From Thiomicrorhabdus sediminis (GTDB lineage: Bacteria > Pseudomonadota > Gammaproteobacteria > Thiomicrospirales > Thiomicrospiraceae): a stretch of DNA of 64,000 nucleotides. The first letter of the stretch is position 1. Each line of letters opens with the position of its first letter. The position numbers and the translations under genes were made by a program. The notes under the pieces were generated by a model. It had not been told where the DNA came from. It worked only from the letters and a program-made list of their open reading frames with translations, and searched no databases. This document shows positions 62,221-64,000 of this stretch, in pieces. The stretch is taken from assembly GCF_005885815.1 (NCBI RefSeq), contig NZ_CP040602.1:1069630-1133629 (forward strand), written 5' to 3'.

Positions 62221-62246
62221 AGCCCGCAAACATTGCGGGCTTTTTT
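62221..62246 (+). terminator. Terminator between the sugar dehydrogenase and lysE-type genes
   Basis: AGCCCGCAA and TTGCGGGCT form a nine-base-pair stem around ACA, followed by six T residues. It can end transcription from the sugar dehydrogenase gene. Confidence 0.92.
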
Positions 62247-62346
62247 AGTTAATTATGGTCGTTATCGCGTTCAAAAGACAGGGATAAAGACTCGTTCGAA
62301 ACTATTTCAGCTGTATTGGTTTGATTTAATTTAGGATAGATAAGCA

Positions 62347-62970
62347 ATGACAACAGCAACAATCTTGGCAGTATTTACCACTATGTTGATTTTGGCCCTG
62401 ATCCCGGGACCGGCAACCTTGGTGACCGTATCACGCACCGTAACAGGGGGTGTCAAACATGGAACCGCTACCGTATTTGGCACCGTAGTAGGCGACCTGT
62501 TTTATCTGACTTTGGCTTTGTGGGGACTGACCACCTTGTCGCAAGTGCTGGGCAACCTATTTGTGATAATTCAGTATATCGGTGCCGTTTATCTGTTCTA
62601 TTTAGGTCTGACACTGGTCTACTATAAACAGCGTTTAAGCAAGCATCCGCAAGGTATTGAGCCGGCACCAAAAAGTATCTTTTCAAGTATCGCTACCGGC
62701 ACCATGATTACCTTGGGTAACCCAAAAGCGATCGTGTTTTATGTCAGCTTCTTTCCGGCTTTGATCGATTTAAACTCGGTGACTTTGAGTGACATGGCGA
62801 TCTTGTATGTCATCAACCTGTTTTCGATCGGCGGAGTCTTAATGGTATATGTTTTAGTGGCACAAAAAACCAAGAATGCCCTGAAGGAATCTCCTGCCAA
62901 GGATATTATCCGTAGCGGTTCCGGCGTACTGTTAATCGTCACCAGCGGTTATATCGGCGCTAACAGTTAA
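62347..62970 (+). CDS. LysE/RhtB family amino-acid exporter
   Basis: 207 residues, six membrane helices. The start LILALIPGPATLVTVSRTVTGGVKHGTATVFGTVVGD has the GP-x-x and GxxxGxxxxxG patterns of the family, and GNPKAIVFYVSFFPALID follows. It exports an amino acid or a homoserine-lactone-like solute by proton exchange; the substrate cannot be told. It has an AGGATAGATAAGCA leader. A hairpin follows at 63000. Confidence 0.92.
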   Translation: MTTATILAVFTTMLILALIPGPATLVTVSRTVTGGVKHGTATVFGTVVGDLFYLTLALWGLTTLSQVLGNLFVIIQYIGAVYLFYLGLTLVYYKQRLSKHPQGIEPAPKSIFSSIATGTMITLGNPKAIVFYVSFFPALIDLNSVTLSDMAILYVINLFSIGGVLMVYVLVAQKTKNALKESPAKDIIRSGSGVLLIVTSGYIGANS

Positions 62971-63276
62971 ACCCATTTCTTATTACTGTCAATTTCAAGG
63001 GCCTGTTTTACAGGCCTTTTTGGTTTTTGACAGATGCCTGATGCCATTTTGGCTGCTAAAAAATTATCGCCTTTGTTGAATCTAATCAAGCCTTGAGGAA
63101 AAAGTAGGGTAAAAATCTTTATGTCAGCTATTTTTAATAAGTCTTTATGCTTAGCTGTCTGAAAAAGGACAACATCTGCGTTATTTTCTGGTTTAAGATT
63201 AATTGCATATAGCCTTTTCGTCATAGGTCAATAAGCAAAGCCAATTTGCTTAAGTCGTCTCAAGTGGAGCCAAGCG
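62971..63276. other. 306-base gap before the MASE3 gene
   Basis: Apart from the terminator, this gap contains a minus-strand 85-codon frame (62967-63224) that overlaps the LysE stop and the terminator and looks spurious. A promoter for the next gene is not obvious. Confidence 0.45.
63000..63021 (+). terminator. Terminator after the LysE-type gene
   Basis: GGCCTGT-TTT-ACAGGCC followed by five T residues. Confidence 0.92.
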
Positions 63277-64000
63277 TTGCAAAGTGACTTTTTAAAATAC
63301 GAAGCCAGTAGCAGTCAATTCAGACATCCGTTGTTTTATATAACCGTTTTAATGACCGTTGGATTTTTCAGTTCCCAGTTTTGGCCTGAGACACCCATAT
63401 TCGATAACGTTGAAGCGTTTCTACCCTACCACTCCATGCTTGAGATGTTCTCGGTCACGGTCTCCTTAATGGTGTTTGCCATTGTCTGGAACAGTTTCAA
63501 TAATGACAGGTCGATCAATCTGATATTTATCGCGGTGACCTTTCTTGCTGTTGGCGTAATCGATTTTTTCCACTCTTTCTCTTATTTTGGCATGCCGGAT
63601 TTTTTTGGTGAGAATTCGACACAGAAAGCGTTGATATTCTGGATTTCTGCACGCTTGATTGCCGCCATCATGTTTCTCATGGTTGCTTTGATGCCGTGGT
63701 TCAATAACAGTTATGAAAACAATAAATACCTAGTATTGATTGGCGGGGTATTTGTCACAGGTGGGGTTTTACTGTCAGGAATTCATTATCCTCAATGGTA
63801 TCCCGTGTTTTTTGTGGACGGTTATGGACTCACAGACTTCAAAATCATTATTGAATACTTCATTGTGGTGCTTCACTTTGCCACGGTGGCGCTGTTATTG
63901 ACCAAAAAAGATGCCGTTGGCGTCAATTTTATCTGGTTTGCCTGTGCGGTTTGGTTAATGGCTTTGGCAGAGCTGTTTTTCACGCTTTATAGTAGCGTCA
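63277..64000 (+). CDS. MASE3-domain sensor protein, 5' part (runs off the window)
   Basis: An uninterrupted frame starts at TTG 63277, with GGAG seven bases upstream, and continues past base 64000, giving at least 241 residues. It has six to seven membrane helices with LEMFSVTVSLMVFAIVWNSF, LIFIAVTFLAVGVIDFFHSFSYFGMP, FWISARLIAAIMFLM and the later IHYPQWYPVFFVDGYGLTDFKI, all typical of the MASE3 membrane sensor domain. MASE3 proteins usually continue into PAS and GGDEF/EAL or histidine-kinase domains; which one follows lies outside the window. In-frame TAA at 63232 bounds the start. Confidence 0.8.
   Translation, partial: MQSDFLKYEASSSQFRHPLFYITVLMTVGFFSSQFWPETPIFDNVEAFLPYHSMLEMFSVTVSLMVFAIVWNSFNNDRSINLIFIAVTFLAVGVIDFFHSFSYFGMPDFFGENSTQKALIFWISARLIAAIMFLMVALMPWFNNSYENNKYLVLIGGVFVTGGVLLSGIHYPQWYPVFFVDGYGLTDFKIIIEYFIVVLHFATVALLLTKKDAVGVNFIWFACAVWLMALAELFFTLYSSV

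Noticed and set aside
62967-63224. 85-codon minus-strand frame after the LysE-type gene
   Set aside because: It overlaps the LysE stop and a strong terminator and has no ribosome site.
1-64000. tRNA, rRNA, CRISPR array, prophage or intact insertion sequence
   Set aside because: I looked for cloverleaf ends, spaced direct repeats, transposase motifs and phage genes and found none; a covariance-model and IS search would be needed to be certain.

Overview
The window looks like chromosomal DNA of a marine or brackish gammaproteobacterium, most likely a sulfur oxidiser of the Thiomicrospira / Thiomicrorhabdus / Hydrogenovibrio group. This placement is an inference. It rests on protein style, conserved gammaproteobacterial gene neighbourhoods (bamD divergent from rluD-pgeF; nadC divergent from ampD; a HAD-IB phosphatase beside rppH; aceE-aceF-lpdA), a BCCT osmolyte transporter, an NnrS protein, periplasmic sulfur/redox proteins and many c-di-GMP genes. 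No rRNA, tRNA, CRISPR array, integrase or intact insertion sequence was found. Layout: 1-5.4 kb holds the end of an nnrS-like gene, then a leftward operon of an ABC exporter (ATPase, FtsX/MacB-type permease, HlyD/MacA-type adaptor) followed by a small CDF metal transporter. 5.6-13.6 kb is a run of mostly envelope-associated genes: an EF-hand protein, a small membrane protein, a lipoprotein cytochrome c, a glycosyltransferase, three small exported proteins (one with LEA-like 11-residue repeats), a diguanylate cyclase and an FKBP isomerase. 13.8-17.6 kb is central metabolism: sucC-sucD and nadE. 17.7-24.5 kb holds bamD, rluD, pgeF, a CPA2 antiporter, nadC and ampD. 24.5-29.4 kb holds a large soluble multi-Cache protein, a small Cys protein, flavodoxin, a HAD hydrolase and rppH. 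29.4-35.8 kb is the pyruvate dehydrogenase complex: aceE behind a long hairpin-rich leader, a strong terminator, then aceF and a lipoyl-fused lpdA. 35.8-39.4 kb is the one clearly accessory stretch: an AT-rich AAA+/STAND-like ATPase with a zinc ribbon and a winged helix, bordered by a palindromic element, two copies of an 18-bp repeat each followed by a terminator, and a broken Nudix gene. 39.4-46 kb holds small conserved membrane and regulatory genes, a cold-shock protein, an MBL hydrolase and the BCCT transporter. 46.3-55.4 kb is signalling and redox: a 7TMR-DISM diguanylate cyclase, a rhodanese plus hydrolase-like/thioredoxin pair, a multi-HAMP chemoreceptor, a DEAD-box helicase and another diguanylate cyclase. 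55.7-64 kb holds housekeeping and conserved hypotheticals: GNAT, YaiI/YqxD, DUF938, YgiD-type dioxygenase, dUTPase, PQQ-type sugar dehydrogenase, LysE exporter and the start of a MASE3 sensor protein that runs off the end. How the genes work together: AceE, AceF and Lpd make acetyl-CoA; SucCD handles succinyl-CoA; NadC and NadE belong to NAD synthesis; AmpD, PgeF and BamD serve the envelope. Three complete GGDEF proteins, a chemoreceptor, the Cache protein and the MASE3 protein indicate heavy investment in environmental sensing. Nearly all intrinsic terminators share one stem type (AAACCCGC / GCGGGTTT). The best candidate for an undescribed system is the single-gene ATPase island at 35.9-38.0 kb; its role is not established by the sequence.
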